The notes under the pieces were generated by a model. The model did no database searches. It saw only the letters and a list, made by a program, of their open reading frames with translations, and was not told the origin of the DNA. This document shows positions 48,172 through 60,608 of a stretch of DNA of 64,000 nt, piece by piece. The DNA lies in assembly GCA_023935145.1 (NCBI GenBank), contig CM043699.1, positions 108,376,536-108,440,535 of the forward strand. Direction: 5' to 3'. Every line of letters begins with the position of its first letter. Within the stretch, counting starts at the first letter, position 1. The DNA is from Bretschneidera sinensis (lineage: Eukaryota > Streptophyta > Magnoliopsida > Brassicales > Akaniaceae). The position numbers were made by a program, and so were the translations under genes.

Positions 48172-49736
48172 ATCGTTAATTTTATGTACCGAATTCGTTT
48201 AGTTTTATTTCCATTACACGATTTCTTTAAACATTTGGGGACCCAAAGAAAAGTTGAAAGAGCAAAATTTTGAAAGGGTTTACGGGGGGATTTTATAGAG
48301 AGTCACGAATAGCTATCAGAAAAGCAGAAGGTAATAACGTAGTGTTTATTTTTGAATTTTTAGCATTCATGAAATTTCCCCGAATTCAAAGTGAGAATTT
48401 TCAAAGAGTATGATTTATGAAGAATTGAAGAAATAATTAGAAATTTATACAAATATTATGTCAGGTGCTGGCGGTCAGTAACCGGGGAAAATTTTGGAGA
48501 AGAACGGGAAAGGTAAGGAGGTGATCCACGGGTAGCTTTAAGTGCTATGTTGTGAGTTGGATTTACTTTAAGTAGTCTAAATAAAAATCAAATATCTAAT
48601 AACAATATTAAAATAAATTATTAGCTTATGCTTTGGTGGTAGATAAAAATTAAGTTGGTATGTATGATATGAATATTGAACACGTAAAAAATTATTATGT
48701 GAAAAGAAATATTATTAAAATAATAAGTTGATTTAATAATAATGGTGATAAATAAATTTTGGACAAGTTTTTGTTAATAAATTAATGTGATATATGAGGA
48801 GAAGGAAATTGTGATATTTATCAAGTAGAAAGTTGAGGAAAGACCGAATAGTTAGTTTAAATATTTTGAAGTCATATGGTTTTCATATTACTATTTATAT
48901 GCATATTTCATATCATTGCTCATATGCATATGCATTAAATAAAAGAAAAGAACCAGAAAGGTAGCCGGTCTAATGAAAATGAAAAAACTGGGAAGGCAAT
49001 CAATCTAATGAAAATGAAAAACCGAGAAGGTAATCGGTCTAAATGAGAATGAAAGAAAATCGGGAAGGCCGCCGGTCTAAGTTAAAAACATGTCGACATG
49101 TGGGAAGACGTTCCTATAATAATAATTCATGCATTGCATCTGTTTTACATGTTAATATTTTATTACTGAAGTGTTGTGGATATTGTGCAATTATTTGTAG
49201 ATAAACGAGTCTCACAAAGAGAGACAGTTACAGTGAGAAAAAGACGTAGAAGTATGATGTGATAATAATTATTTAAATATTAGACTATATGTTATTATCC
49301 ACCTGTATAAGAGATGAATATTTAAATATAAATGGGCTGATTATGCAGATAGAATACTTTCAGTGAATTAAATTCACTGAGCTTGTGAAGCTCACCCCTC
49401 ATTATACAATGATTTCAGGTAGCAGTCAGGACAAGTAGTCTGGTGCGTTGAAAGTCAGACGAAAACATTTTTCTGTAAGTCATGTACGTGTTAATATCTT
49501 CAGACAAATGAGAAAATAAAATAAATAAAATATTTAATTGTAAATATTCATGCATTTTGTCGTTGTATATTATGTTTAAGTTAATATCAGATTTATTTAC
49601 CTCTCCTGTTGAGTATTGAGGATTTCAGTAAAAATTTTGATTAGTACTATTTTATTATTGCATATATATATCGTGCTGGGATTTTCAAAATGTGATGACA
49701 CCGTTCGGGGTGGTCAACCCGGGATGGGTCGTTACA
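47815..49736 (+). repeat. 3' LTR of element C
   Basis: 1922 bp, TGTAATACCCG to GGGTCGTTACA, preceded by the purine-rich AAGGTGGGTAGAAT. It has a long TA microsatellite at about 48133-48168 that the 5' LTR lacks. The 14-bp palindrome is perfect here (near 49088). Confidence 0.92.
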
Positions 49737-49784
49737 TAATGTGACAAGTTAAAATAAATAAATTGAATCCATTTTGGATAACTA

Positions 49785-50180
49785 GTTAGCAAAAGTGTGC
49801 GTTTTAGGCTTAAAATTTCATAACTTAGAGGTTTTAAGGGAGGAATCATAAATTACTTGTGTAATAGATGAGCCAGATTTACAGATATGTCGGTCGAATT
49901 TGACTAGTAGGAATAAATGAAATCCATTTTATATAACAAGTTAGCAAAAGTGTGTTTTTTAAGTTAAAAAAAGTTCATAACTTAGTAGTTTTAAGGGTGA
50001 AATAGTATACACTTGTCTAATAGATGGATTGGGGTTACGAGCATGTCCGTGGGATCAAATGTGATTAGTAAGAACAAACAAAATCCATTTTCGATCACTA
50101 ATTACAAAAAGGGTGTTTTAGGCTAAAAATATTCGTAACTTAATTAGTGTTTTCTTTCAATAATGATTTTTGTTTTGTTT
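49785..50180. repeat. Tandem repeats of about 156-160 bp in the CACTA remnant
   Basis: Units start near 49785 (GTTAGCAAAAGTGTG), 49941 and 50101 and share the words TTTTAAGGG, TAATAGATG and AAATCCATTTT. A further unit lies left of element C (about 40790-40903), so C inserted into this array. After the last unit, TTTTGTTTTAG/ATGCGTGAGG looks like an intron acceptor and exon start at about 50184, though the frame stops after 22 codons. Confidence 0.75.
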
Positions 50181-50544
50181 TAGATGCGTGAGGATACGAT
50201 TGTCGAGGATGCCAAGGATACCGAGGACCCCATGCACATGGATTATTAGGAGGACTCACAACTTCCCTAGCAACCCCAAGACCATTAGGACCCTTAGACC
50301 CCTATTATGTTGTTCGATCCATGAAATGTATTGAGAATATTACACTTTTTTGAGATGTTTATTGATGATGATTTTTTTGATATTGATTGACCCATTGTTG
50401 AATATAATTTGAACAAATTTAAGCAAGTTCAGAACATGTGATTCTGAATTTTTTTTTAAAAAATATTTATTAAATTGTTGGTATCAGCGACAAACTTACC
50501 TCATTGATTACTCGCAAAAATTGAAGAAAATAAAATAGTTATGT

Positions 50545-50931
50545 AATTATATTAAAAATATTTTCAACAGCAAATTCTGCGACGGGAATGTTCTCACTAA
50601 TAACTGGTGAAAATTTAAAAGATGAGATAAATAAAATATTAAAAATATTTCCAACGAGTGGAAAGTCGTCACTGACCATATTAAAATAATAATATTTGTT
50701 TAATTGCTTATGTTTGATTTAAAAATCAACGACGGGAGAAGTCATTGTTGTGTCGTCATTGATAGACCTATTACCAAGGCGCTTTTCGCCCGTCATTGAT
50801 ATTAATTATCTGTGATTAAATTAGTGACGGGCTGGTGTGTAACGGATCTCTTCGTAGAAAGGTTTTAGCGAGAGAAAGCGAGTTTTTAGCGATGGCTACT
50901 GCCGTCGTTGATTTTTTGTTTTCTTGTAGTG
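50545..50931. repeat. CACTA subterminal region and right terminus
   Basis: Several copies of GCGACGGG, AACGACGGG, CGTCATTGAT and AGTGACGGGC lie in mixed orientation, then the terminus TTTTCTTGTAGTG. Such words are the transposase-binding sites of CACTA elements. Confidence 0.75.
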
Positions 50932-53479
50932 TTTGCTTTTTTTTCTTCTGAAAATACATGATTGAGTCTATATAAACCCAAGTAACAACTAAAAATTTAA
51001 GTACGGGGATTGTTCTTCCCTCTTCTTCTATAGATCTTTTTACAATATTATTTCTCTATAGCCTTGATTATTCTGAAACACCAAAAATAATATGTGAATT
51101 GTTCATCACTGTGTAGATGTTCGATAATACACAAATTCATTATATCTTGTAAGATATTTATGTGTAACCCACTTCACTTCAAAATTAATGGATGCAAATA
51201 TGAATTTAATTAAGGAAAGTGACGTAGTCTCGACCAAAAGCTTGTTTGTTAACCAATTTTTTCAACATATAAAACATAACACCAATAATTAATGTGATTA
51301 AATCAAACCTCGATTTTCCCACAAACGTATCCAGCTTGCAAGTGAAAAAGTCTTATTATATAGAAACGATTACCATTTAAAAAAAAAAAAGGTTAATCCT
51401 AGAGTTGTTTTCAATCCATGTATATAAATTCTCCTCTTTATTATTTTTTTTTTTCTAGTTGATGTAGAATTCTCATGTTTTGAACGTTTTCGTACAAACA
51501 AAAACTAATAATTGTATGAATTATTGAAGTTCACATTGATTAAAACAAAAGACGAGCGATCTATATAGACTTACATTTAAGTAGCTGTGAATTACTGAAT
51601 TTTTAAATTGATTAAAACAAAAAACATTTCCTGATGAAACAAAAACAGTACAATGGGCACAGTAGAGACCATGTACAGAAATTCTTTTCTACAGTGGAGC
51701 ACAAACCTCTCCGTCAACATTAGGTACCTAGCAAAAAATTGGTTAGATGCAACTCATATTATAAAATTGAATGTCGGCGTCTTTGGAAACATTATCAAAA
51801 ATAGTTTTCCGTTTTTAAAAAATAAAATCAAAATTTAAAAACCCAAAATTATGTTTGAAAGTTCATTTTTAAAAACTCTTTTAAAATAAATTTATTTTAA
51901 AATTATTTTCTAAAAATCCTTAATTGGTGTTTTTTATTATATTTTTGAAAGCCCAAAAATTACTGTTTTCTATTTTTTAAAATAATTTTCGAATTATAGT
52001 TATCTAAACATGTTTTTTTTTCAGAAAACGTCAAAAAATTATTTTCAGTTTTTATTTTCGAAAACTGAAAATAAAAAACTGTTATACAAATATATTCAAA
52101 TATATCGGTGTCATGCATGTAAGGATAGGTGGAATTATTTGGTTTATTGGATGGGGACTGTTTTTCTCGTTTTCTCCATTTTCTTCATTGCCTTATTTTC
52201 TTCCTATTTCTTCTTAGCTTTCTAGCTTCTTTCCCCATTTATTTTCTTACATAAATAAATGGTACAGTACTTCATGTAATTACAGAAAATAAACTGCTCA
52301 ACTTTGAAAATGAATTATTAAAGGCTTAAAACAGATGTTGGTAGACCCAAAATTCTTTTTTTATCATAAGTGGACCAAAGAAAGTTCAACTTCCTCGATA
52401 ATTTTTCAATTTTGATTCTATAAAAAAATATTCGCTTTCTACTCTTGTTCAAAATTTATGTGTATCAAAAGAGAAACGTTTAATGCAATTGGAAAAAACT
52501 CACCTCTCAATTTCATGATTCATACGGTTCCTTTTAATTTGCATTTTACATAAGAGTATTCACGAGTTGGAACGAGTCAAATATCAATCCTAATTTGAAA
52601 TAAAAATTTTAACTCAAATTTATTGAATTCGCTATTTGTATTCGTTAAATTAAATATGAGTATAAATATAAATTTGATGTCCCGTAAAAAATTTATCAAC
52701 ATCTGATCCAGCCCATTAAATTATGGGCATGATCGGATTTACTTATGAGTTTACAAGTTGATCCGTTAAAAGTAAAAAAAATATTTTTTACACGTTTGAA
52801 AAGCTAGCTGGTATCTATAGTGTTACCCAGTACATATTTGTACAAGTGTTTGCTGCTTTTCTGCTATTGATGCTAGATATGCATGAGGTGTATAAATTAA
52901 ATATAGTGTTGGTGTCAATTACAAAGAAAATTAACATCATTTTAGTTTTCGTTTAAATGTAGATATATTTTTGTGTTTTGTAACAAATATGCTACAAAGC
53001 TTTATTATGTGTTTTGTCGGCAAGCCACTGTACTGTTAGACTTGTTAATGAAACCAAAAATTGAGAAAGATAAAAAAAAATGTAATATAAATAATATATT
53101 ACTAAAATTAATTTTTACCATAGTTTTTATTGTAAACCAAATGAAATATTATTTAAATGAAGAAAATATTGAATATATTTTATATTAAAAGTTATATGGT
53201 CACCCGTGGATTCACTCGTAACAAAGTGAATCAGGCATGGTTATAAAAAAGTATATCCGTTTAGAATCAAGTATTTTTTTACCCATACTCTTTTGACCCT
53301 TGACGGGTTTATGCACTCTACTTGACCCACTCGTTATATTATAAAAGGAATTTTATAAGTATCTAATTAAATTATTTAAATTTTAATGTCTCTCAAAAAT
53401 TCAAATGTTCAAATATTCTACATAAATTAAAATCACTAATTAGTAATGTTGGTTATATAAATATATTCGAGTTCATCGA
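50932..53479. other. AT-rich intergenic region with a possible MITE
   Basis: No gene recognised. Between about 51777 and 52100 inverted TTTTTAAA/TTTTCAGAAAA-type words form a diffuse fold-back starting GGCGTCTTTGGAAAC; a degenerate MITE is possible but its borders are unclear. The remainder is low-complexity AT-rich sequence. Confidence 0.4.
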
Positions 53480-53649
53480 CAAGAGCGGATTCAGTTTGGG
53501 AACAGTGAGGGCTCCCACTTGATTTTTGAAAAATAAAATAATATTATAGGTGTTTACAAATTTTTTCCAATTTAAAATCTGTAACTGTCTTACAAATTTT
53601 CCCCCACTTAAAATTTTATCAAGTTATTTATATGCAATTTCAAGAGCTT

Positions 53650-54790
53650 CACAAAGGTGAATATTGAATTACTTCTTTATGTGAAGTATTTAAACCCAAG
53701 CGATTCATTTACTTATTTTGATAAACAAAAATTGATTCGAGTTGCTAGGCTTTATCCATTTGAATTTTTTTCAATGAAGCTTATGTCACTTGATAGTTAA
53801 CTTGAGAATTATATCATCAACCTCTGCTCAGATAATGTGTTTTCATAGTCGAAAAGAATTTATGACTTTTCTGAAAAGTTAGTAGAGACAAAGAAGTATA
53901 TTGTATATCCATTGGTATATTTGCTTTTAAAGTTTGCTTTGATCTTATCAGTTAAAATAAGTGTTGAAAGAACTTTTTTTGCGATGAGTATTATAAAAAT
54001 TCGAATGCATAGTCCTACGGGGATGAATAGTTAAATGATTGCATATGTACATTCATTGAAAGATATGTTTTTTTATAGTATTGAGCAGTGTTTTCAAAGG
54101 CGAAGGAGTTAGGCGAGGTGTTTTTCCTCGAGATGTTGGGGCGTAAGTCTTTTGAATCCTTTGGAGCGTTTCGAAATTTTAATAAAATAATATTTAATTA
54201 ATTAATTAAAATAATAAAATAAAAATAATTTAAATTAATTAATTTTTATCAAAGTTTAATACTTTACTAACTCTCTATAGTGTGATAATTATAATTTTAT
54301 AAAATATTAATATATTTATATATAAATTATATGAAGTATAATTTATATTTCTATATTGTTATAATTTATAAGTGATTAATTAAATAGTTTGTAATTATTA
54401 TTAAACTAGATAACATGTATTATAAATTTATGAAGTGTAATAATGTCATAACTAGAACACTAGTTTAGTGGTTAAGATTCGTGATACTTATTAGGTCATG
54501 GGTTCAAGCTTTTAATGTGCATTTTTTTTTCTAAATTTTAAGCTTTTTAAAAAAATCACGGGGCGTACGCCTGGGCCTATGCCCCAGGCACAATAATGGA
54601 AGTTTCACGGGGCGTACTTCTGGGCGCTCGGGCATACGCCCCAAGGCAAAGGGCGAGCACCCAATGACAGAAATGCCCAGCGCCTGGAGACCGCCTTTTA
54701 CAACACTGGTATTGAGAACGATGAAATCATATGTTGATTCCAAAAGATGAAATCACGTAAGGAACAATTGCAAATGAAACTAGTACAAAT
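53650..54790 (+). pseudogene. TTF-type hAT transposase C-terminal remnant, split by a hAT element
   Basis: Reading with several stops gives ARLYPFEFFSMKLMSL, then SEKLVETKKYIVYPLVYLLL, then SVKISVERTFFAMSIIKIRM, the hAT C-terminal dimerisation region of TTF/zinc-finger-MYM-type transposases common in plants. After FYSIE the frame is cut by the insertion 54086-54708 and resumes as IENDEIIC, stop, FQKMKSRKEQLQM. Possible outer ends are near 53480 (AAGAGCGGATTCAG) and 55019 (CTAGAACCGCCACT), with flanks TTCATCGA and TTCACAGG that match only in part. In-frame stops show it is dead. Confidence 0.75.
54086..54708. mobile_element. Non-autonomous hAT element with perfect 8-bp target duplication
   Basis: The ends are CAGTGTTTTCAAAGGCG on the left and, read inward, CAGTGTTGTAAAAGGCG on the right. 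GTATTGAG is present at both sides (54078-54085 and 54709-54716). 623 bp, non-coding, with GC-rich subterminal zones (GGGGCGTA-type words) around an AT-rich centre. It interrupts the transposase remnant. Confidence 0.93.
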
Positions 54791-55262
54791 GTTTTCTTTT
54801 TGTTAGTTTTTGCAATGAAAAGAAAAGATTAATGATGTTGAATTGTATGAAAAAACATGTATTTAAGTCAAGAAATACAAAAAATATATTTTTGTTTTGT
54901 AAAAAAAATGTTATCAATATTTATATTGTTTTCAAATATGTATATTTACTTTTTACTTATATAATATGAATGTGTATATATGTCACTTCCACTAAAAAAA
55001 AATTCTAGAACCGCCACTATTCACAGGTTACTGGTTAGGTTAGGGTTATAAAATCTCAAACCCTAATGTAACTCAAATTTAATTCGGGTTAGAAATTTTC
55101 AACCCTTATCCAATACCCTAGAAAATCTCAACTTTAACAATTTTCCCAAAGTCTGGACTTGGCTTGGATTGGATCGGATTAGCTTGCTCAGCTTGTACTA
55201 CTAATTTTACCTCCATGCCATGGAGTTTATGAGGTTTCTCATTTAGTTGGCGAGCTTACTAA

Positions 55263-55380
55263 GACCTTGTTTGAGATTTGATTAAATCCAACTTAAATTA
55301 TTAAAAATTTAAGTTTTTATCTCTAAAAACTTTAAATTTTGATTATTTAAGTATGTTTTAATTAAATAACAAACAATGCC
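55263..55380. mobile_element. Tourist-like MITE
   Basis: 118 bp. GACCTTGTTTGAGATTTGAT at the left against, inward from the right, GGCATTGTTTGTTATTTAAT; about 15 of these 20 positions agree. TAA flanks it on both sides (55260-55262 and 55381-55383), as in PIF/Harbinger elements. Confidence 0.55.
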
Positions 55381-55975
55381 TAATGGACCCACCAGGCGTT
55401 GGGATTGGGATAGGGATACTAAACCTAGATGAAATGGACTAAAAGAATATTGGGTTTAAGGAATGGAGTAGCTTACAGTTCAACCCAAGAAATATGAAGG
55501 GCCATTTGCAATCATTCTCATCTCTTGAAAATCTTTCAAAAGCCCACTTCGTTAGCGAGACATAAGAGTGCAAAATATCATGGGCTAGATTATACAAAAT
55601 ATGATAGAGCCAGCCAATTACCTTGGTAATGGATCAGGTACTCGTTAACCCAAAATATCAAACAAATTAAGGCCCATAATCCATATAGAGCTCCTCCCTC
55701 TTTAACAGTGCTGAAGAAAATTTACCAAAAATTCCATCAGCTTGGCTTTAGTCTTTTATCTCTGGTTGCAACATAATCTATGCTTTTTGCTCAACATGGA
55801 CACTTCCCTCAGTAAATGAATTAAATCTAAAAGGTTTCAAGCATATGACTCAATACTCAAATTATATTTTCAGACTTTTAGAACTAAACATTAAACAAGA
55901 AAAAAGAGTTCTTTACAAAAATATGTAGACATATTATTACAAAGAAAGACAAACTATTAAGAAAAAAAAATAACT
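55381..55975. other. Downstream flank of the permease gene
   Basis: About 600 bp, AT-rich, presumably including the permease 3' untranslated region on the minus strand. No other gene or repeat recognised, and no clear polyadenylation signal stands out from the AT-rich background. Confidence 0.4.
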
Positions 55976-57682
55976 TCAACCATCAGTGGGCAAAAGGGGG
56001 TCTAAGGGTAGAGAAGAATTGTTTTGTTTCCCTTGCAAACATGATATTACCCAATAGAGAAAACCTGCAGAGAAAAAGCTAAAGAACCAAGCATTGTTGT
56101 AAATAACAACAAATGTAGCTGGAATTGTAGATAAAATTCCAACCTTCTGCAACAAACCCGGAATCACTGGCAAAATCCCAATGACCAGAGCTGCAATTGC
56201 TGCCAAATTGTACCCTCCTGAATAGTAGTAAGCCCCATATGGACTCAAAGAGTACAAGTCCTTGATACTTAACTTTGTGCGGTGGATAACGTAGTAATCA
56301 GCAAGAACTATACCCCCAATTGGACCCAACAATGCAGAGTAACCAACTAACCATGTGTACACAAAGCTCTCACTTGATTTAAGGAGTCTCCAAGGTTGAA
56401 AAGCAATTCCAAGCAATGCAGTTAATAGAGCTCCTCTCCTAAATGCGAACCTTGAGGGGCTAAGATTAACAAGGGCATTCGCGGGGGCTACAACATTGGC
56501 AGCAATATTGGTTGTAATGGTGGCTAAGCTGATACCAAGAATGGCTAGTATCACTGTTGTGAATCCTCCAATTTGGCCAAGAAGTTGAATTGGATTGGAG
56601 ATCACTTGACCGAAAATCACTTTGGTAGAGGAGGTTACTGCTAGTCCAACAAATGTAAATGCTCCCATGAAAATTGGAAGACCAGCCTGACCGATAATTT
56701 GATCAGTCTGGCTCTTTGCATATCGAGTAAAATCAGGAATATTGAGCGCAACAGTAGCCCAAAAGCTTATATTCGCGGTGAGGGAAGGAAAGAATAGGGA
56801 CCAAAATTCTGAGGAGGAAAGCCTAGAAGATATAGAAAGCATGTGGCCAAAGCCATCAGCTTTCACATAAGCCCAAATGAGAAGACAAGAAGTGAGTATA
56901 ATCAAAATTGGAGCTGAGTACTTTTCAAGGTCTCTAATACCTTCCATTCCTTTCCAAACTATGGTCAACTGGGCTAACCAAAATGCAATAAAACAACAAA
57001 ATTCAAGTGGGGACGTGCCAAGCCAAGGTAAAAATTCAGACAATGATGATTGTTTGATAAAGTTTGGCAAAAGAAGGAAAATCGCCTCACCACCAATCCA
57101 AGTCTCAATGCCATACCAGCCACACCCAACCAATGCTCTAAGGAGAGTAGGAATATGAGCACCACGAATTCCAAAAGATGATCTCGCCAGGACAGGGAAA
57201 GAGATACCATAAGAGGTACCAGGGTGTCCTGTGAGGACTAATGGGAATAACAGAATTACATTGGCAGCAACAACAGTGCCAATTCCTTGCCACCAAGCCA
57301 TGCCAAGGTCAACAAGGCTACCAGCCAGATAGTATGATGGCACACCCACAACAAGACCAACCCATAGACTAGCCATTTCCCACCAGGAAAATGTCCTTTG
57401 ATTGGGTGTTGTTGGCTTCAGATCATCATTTGTAAGAGTGGGATCGGCTTCGAATTCATCGAATTTCTGATTAGGATTAATGGATTGGCTATATAGCATG
57501 GTAGTCAAAGTGGTGAATCTTCTTCTACGGAGGGAAGGGTAAGTTTCATTTTGTGCCACATTGAATTTGGTAGTTATGGTAGTTGAAAAGGAAAGAGAGG
57601 GTCTTGAATTTTGAGAGATTGAAGAGGAAAGAGCAGGGTGAGGGTGGGGATGGAGACGGAGGCTGATACATTTGGACAACAT
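55976..57682 (-). CDS. PLUTO: Plastid NCS1-type purine/uracil permease (PLUTO-like), intact
   Basis: A single uninterrupted frame of 568 residues. Residues 1 to about 60 are rich in Ser, Thr and Arg without acids ([20 protein letters not shown]), as in a chloroplast transit peptide. The rest is a nucleobase:cation symporter-1 protein with about twelve hydrophobic segments: [19 protein letters not shown] (from residue 104), [17 protein letters not shown] (155-171), [14 protein letters not shown] (185-198), [20 protein letters not shown] (302-321) and [18 protein letters not shown] (392-409). In the family the equivalents of the [13 protein letters not shown] zone bind substrate and couple Na+ or H+. 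The known Arabidopsis relative (At5g03555) imports uracil, adenine and guanine into plastids for salvage and pyrimidine breakdown. Start 57682 is chosen because it supplies the transit peptide; Met62 would lose it. No lesion seen. Confidence 0.95.
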   Translation of the reverse strand: MLSKCISLRLHPHPHPALSSSISQNSRPSLSFSTTITTKFNVAQNETYPSLRRRRFTTLTTMLYSQSINPNQKFDEFEADPTLTNDDLKPTTPNQRTFSWWEMASLWVGLVVGVPSYYLAGSLVDLGMAWWQGIGTVVAANVILLFPLVLTGHPGTSYGISFPVLARSSFGIRGAHIPTLLRALVGCGWYGIETWIGGEAIFLLLPNFIKQSSLSEFLPWLGTSPLEFCCFIAFWLAQLTIVWKGMEGIRDLEKYSAPILIILTSCLLIWAYVKADGFGHMLSISSRLSSSEFWSLFFPSLTANISFWATVALNIPDFTRYAKSQTDQIIGQAGLPIFMGAFTFVGLAVTSSTKVIFGQVISNPIQLLGQIGGFTTVILAILGISLATITTNIAANVVAPANALVNLSPSRFAFRRGALLTALLGIAFQPWRLLKSSESFVYTWLVGYSALLGPIGGIVLADYYVIHRTKLSIKDLYSLSPYGAYYYSGGYNLAAIAALVIGILPVIPGLLQKVGILSTIPATFVVIYNNAWFFSFFSAGFLYWVISCLQGKQNNSSLPLDPLLPTDG

Positions 57683-59469
57683 GACTCAAAGAAAAAAGAA
57701 GAAGAAAAAGATTCAGATGGGTTTGTTTGAGGTTTAGAATCCATGGTATCTGTTTGTTGGAGATAAGGTGTGTGGTGGGTATTGTCACTCTCATTAGTGT
57801 TGAATCAAGGATTCTTTCTTGTCCTATAAGTTAATGTTGCATGACTTTCTTGTGCCTTGGGCCCTGACTCATAGCTTGATCGCAGTTTAAGCTAATTTTC
57901 TCGTTTTCAATTCTGAAGTATTAATTTTTTTCCTTTGATTAATCGAAAATTTTCATGGTAGAAATAGCTTCTGCCACAAACAAAGTTTTTTTAAAAGGAG
58001 TTGAATTTTCGAGTTAGATGCCGTTTGACATACCATTTAAGTTGTTTTAAATTTCTTGTATTAAATCAATTATTTTATTTTGTCTTTAAGTGAATCAATC
58101 CATTTTACAAATCAACCCTTTTAACTGCTCATGTGTTTAACAAATTGCAGTAGTCATTTGCGTTAATTTTAGTGACTAAGAGTTTCTGGTAATTTCACAA
58201 TCAAATGTGGTAACCAATCCACTTTACCCGCCTGGCCCAACTTAAACTACCATCCCTTGATTTAGCTACATTGCTTAAAGACAGCTTAAATAAAAGCCAA
58301 AATGCCTTACTTAGTGTTGACAATAGATTTGCGAGTAAAGATTTTTGCGATCAGTGCGATTGGGCGAAGTTTTTTTGACTTTTTACGCATGGTGCAAAGA
58401 GTTAGTAGATCTGCGTTTTAAGGATTCTACTCTAACAACAGTGAAGTAAAGGCACAAATTTAAACGAGGATAAGCCCATTTACTCTTTCTGTGAATCTGT
58501 CATTTGGATTCATTAAGAACCGTGGATCCTTGCATCATCATAAGTCAATCTGTGGATTCAACCATGAGGATAAGCCCATTTACTATTTCTCCATCAAGGA
58601 ACCAGTAAACATCTACTCTCAGGATCTTTACATGAGCTGACAGGATTTAGGTGTCAACAATTAATTAATAACATAACAAATTAACAATATATGCTCGAAA
58701 ATGGGTTAGGCAAGAAAATAATATTGAGAATTCAAAAAATAATATAGTCGGGTGATTGAGACTCCGCTCTTCTTGTCAAGCTTGTTTGGTTTTGAATCTT
58801 TTTTCCTGTGATGAGGTGAGGTTGGTTTTGTTGGATGTTCCGGTATGAAACCAAATAATACTTGTGTCTTGGCTATGACACTATTGATACATAAATTTTT
58901 TTCGACACATGGACTTATAGAAAGGTGACACATGTCACCGTCTAGATGGATTAGTGACAACTTTCACCCAGAGGAAACAATTGAATGTATTGGATTGATG
59001 GATGAGGGCGATATTCATCAAATGTCTCCTTAATCTTCGACGATCCCAAGATATCATGATTGAGGTCATTTTATTAGGTTAGACCATGCTATTTGAGTTT
59101 AATATGAGCAAATAATGTGATGTCACGTGCACACTAATAATCTGTTGACACGTAAACAATAATAAGTTATAAATATGTGAACTGTAAAACATTTATTTCA
59201 TAAATACATTCATTAATGTTAGACTTAGAAAGTACACTTGTTGTCATCATAATTTTTTTTCTTTTTAAAAAAAAAACTTATGCCGTGATTTAGACTTGGC
59301 AATTGGCATGAACTCCAATGTTTAACATAAGGGGCATGCTAATTTGCCAACAAATTGTGCAGATTTACGCATAATGGTTAGGCCAATGGTCATGGGCTCA
59401 GTAACATTTGAGATTGTCATCTTCCTTTTCAGTCTCCCAATCCACTAAGTTCTGATGTACTTAGTGTGA
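57683..59469. other. Upstream flank of the permease gene, intergenic
   Basis: Contains the permease promoter (no single TATA word stands out) and about 1.5 kb of non-coding DNA. The only repeat noted is the stretch near 58749-58935 that resembles 8898-9060. Confidence 0.4.
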
Positions 59470-60608
59470 TAGGTGGCAATGGGTCGCCCAGACCCACTTC
59501 TCAGCACAGCCCAGAACAAATGAGGCATAGCCCAGCATGACTTATATTTTCATAGGTCGTGTGCCTGGCACGATACTGTTGCATGGGTTGTGTTGGGCTT
59601 AGCATTTGAGGTCCACGGTATGGCATAAAAAAAAAAAAGCACGGCATGACATGACACGAGGCCACGATCATGCACACGATAAGAGGTACGACCCAGCACG
59701 ATCATAACTTTTAATAAGATTTAAAATTATATACAATTTTATGCCACTAGAATAATGAGTTAAGAAAAATTAGATGGTGGAAAAAAATATTACTCAATTC
59801 TTAGTATAATGTTACATGATCTACTAATTCATAAATAAAGCAAATTCCTCTAAAATTACACTTTTTTGTCTTTCTAATTTTTTAAGTTGATTTTAATATT
59901 TCATTCATTTGCAAGTCATTTAATATTTCTTGTTTATTTTATATGTTGTTATTTTTATAAGTTATTTATTTGAAAGATTTTTGTTGTAATTTTATTTGTA
60001 ATGAAAGAATGAGAAAAATAAAAGCAAAACTAATGCCATATATAGTCTCTGGGAAACAAACCCGAGTAGCATCAGCGTGTAGCCTTAAGGCTATTCCAAG
60101 TGGCAGAGCTTACCAGGTCCTGATCCATGCCAACTCCATATTTTGCCAACCAGTCAGCACAAAAATTGTCTTCCCTTAGACGATGATGCAAGGTACATGT
60201 CCAATCTTTCCGCATTAAATATCTGCACTCTCAAACCAGTGCTGCATGTGTAATTTTAAAGTTATTTATTTATATTACTGTTTTTATTTAATTTCTAAGT
60301 TATTTGTAACACTTAACTTCATCAATAAAAATATTGTTTTTCTATACAATTATAAGCATTCAATTTGATATTTATAAGTTTTTTTTTTCTATTTTCAATA
60401 ATAAAAAAATTAATATATATCTATGTGACCTATCAACTGGCACGACCCAGCATAGCCTGACACGGTCCAATAGTCATGCAGGTCTTGGGCCGTGCCGGGT
60501 CAAGTTTCTTAAAAATTTGACACGATATGAGAAAGAGAGAGGCACAACACGACATTGCACGAAGACACTGTGGGTTGTGAGCCGGCACGGCATGACCCAT
60601 TGTCACTA
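59470..60608. mobile_element. hAT-like element with GC-rich ends
   Basis: Left end TAGGTGGCAATGGGTCG; right end, read inward, TAGTGACAATGGGTCATG. Both subterminal zones (59490-59700 and 60435-60600) are dense in GGCACGAC, CCCAGCACG and GGCATGAC words, while the middle is AT-rich. This layout with CAATGGGTC next to the tip is known from plant hAT elements. No coding frame, and no target duplication found, so the exact borders are uncertain by a few bases. Confidence 0.55.

Larger units (their letters stand above)
40904..49736 (+). mobile_element. Element C: Tekay/Del-type chromovirus inserted in the CACTA remnant
   Basis: 8833 bp with 5' LTR 40904-42811 and 3' LTR 47815-49736. The target duplication TAATG is perfect (40899-40903 and 49737-49741). 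It has the same gene order and close protein sequence to element B but a clearly different LTR, with a minisatellite of about 35 bp (about 42000-42140). Gag and pol are broken at several places, fewer than in B. Confidence 0.95.
39378..50931. mobile_element. CACTA (En/Spm) DNA transposon remnant holding element C
   Basis: The right terminus is intact: TTTTCTTGTAGTG ends at 50931, the complement of the CACTACAAGAAAA tip. Before it lie subterminal words with GACGGG and CGTCATTGAT in both orientations (50570-50910). The left side starts AATTAGCAATGGTAAGCC(T)ATCGCTGATAG, which looks like the matching subterminal zone with the CACTA tip missing. A CT-rich leader-like stretch follows at 39430-39600. 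A frame with FEDKYKDDPPFAPAFDNETW at about 40270-40330 may be a worn transposase exon (weak). Without element C the remnant is about 2.7 kb, so most of an autonomous element is lost. Confidence 0.7.

Noticed and set aside
14539..50931. Possibility that the retroelements are an endogenous pararetrovirus or an envelope-bearing virus
   Set aside because: Gene order, LTRs, primer sites and chromodomain fit ordinary plant gypsy and copia elements; no movement, coat or envelope gene is present.
58706..58960. Minus-strand frame of 84 codons in the permease upstream region
   Set aside because: No known motif, overlaps a possible dispersed repeat, no exon signals.
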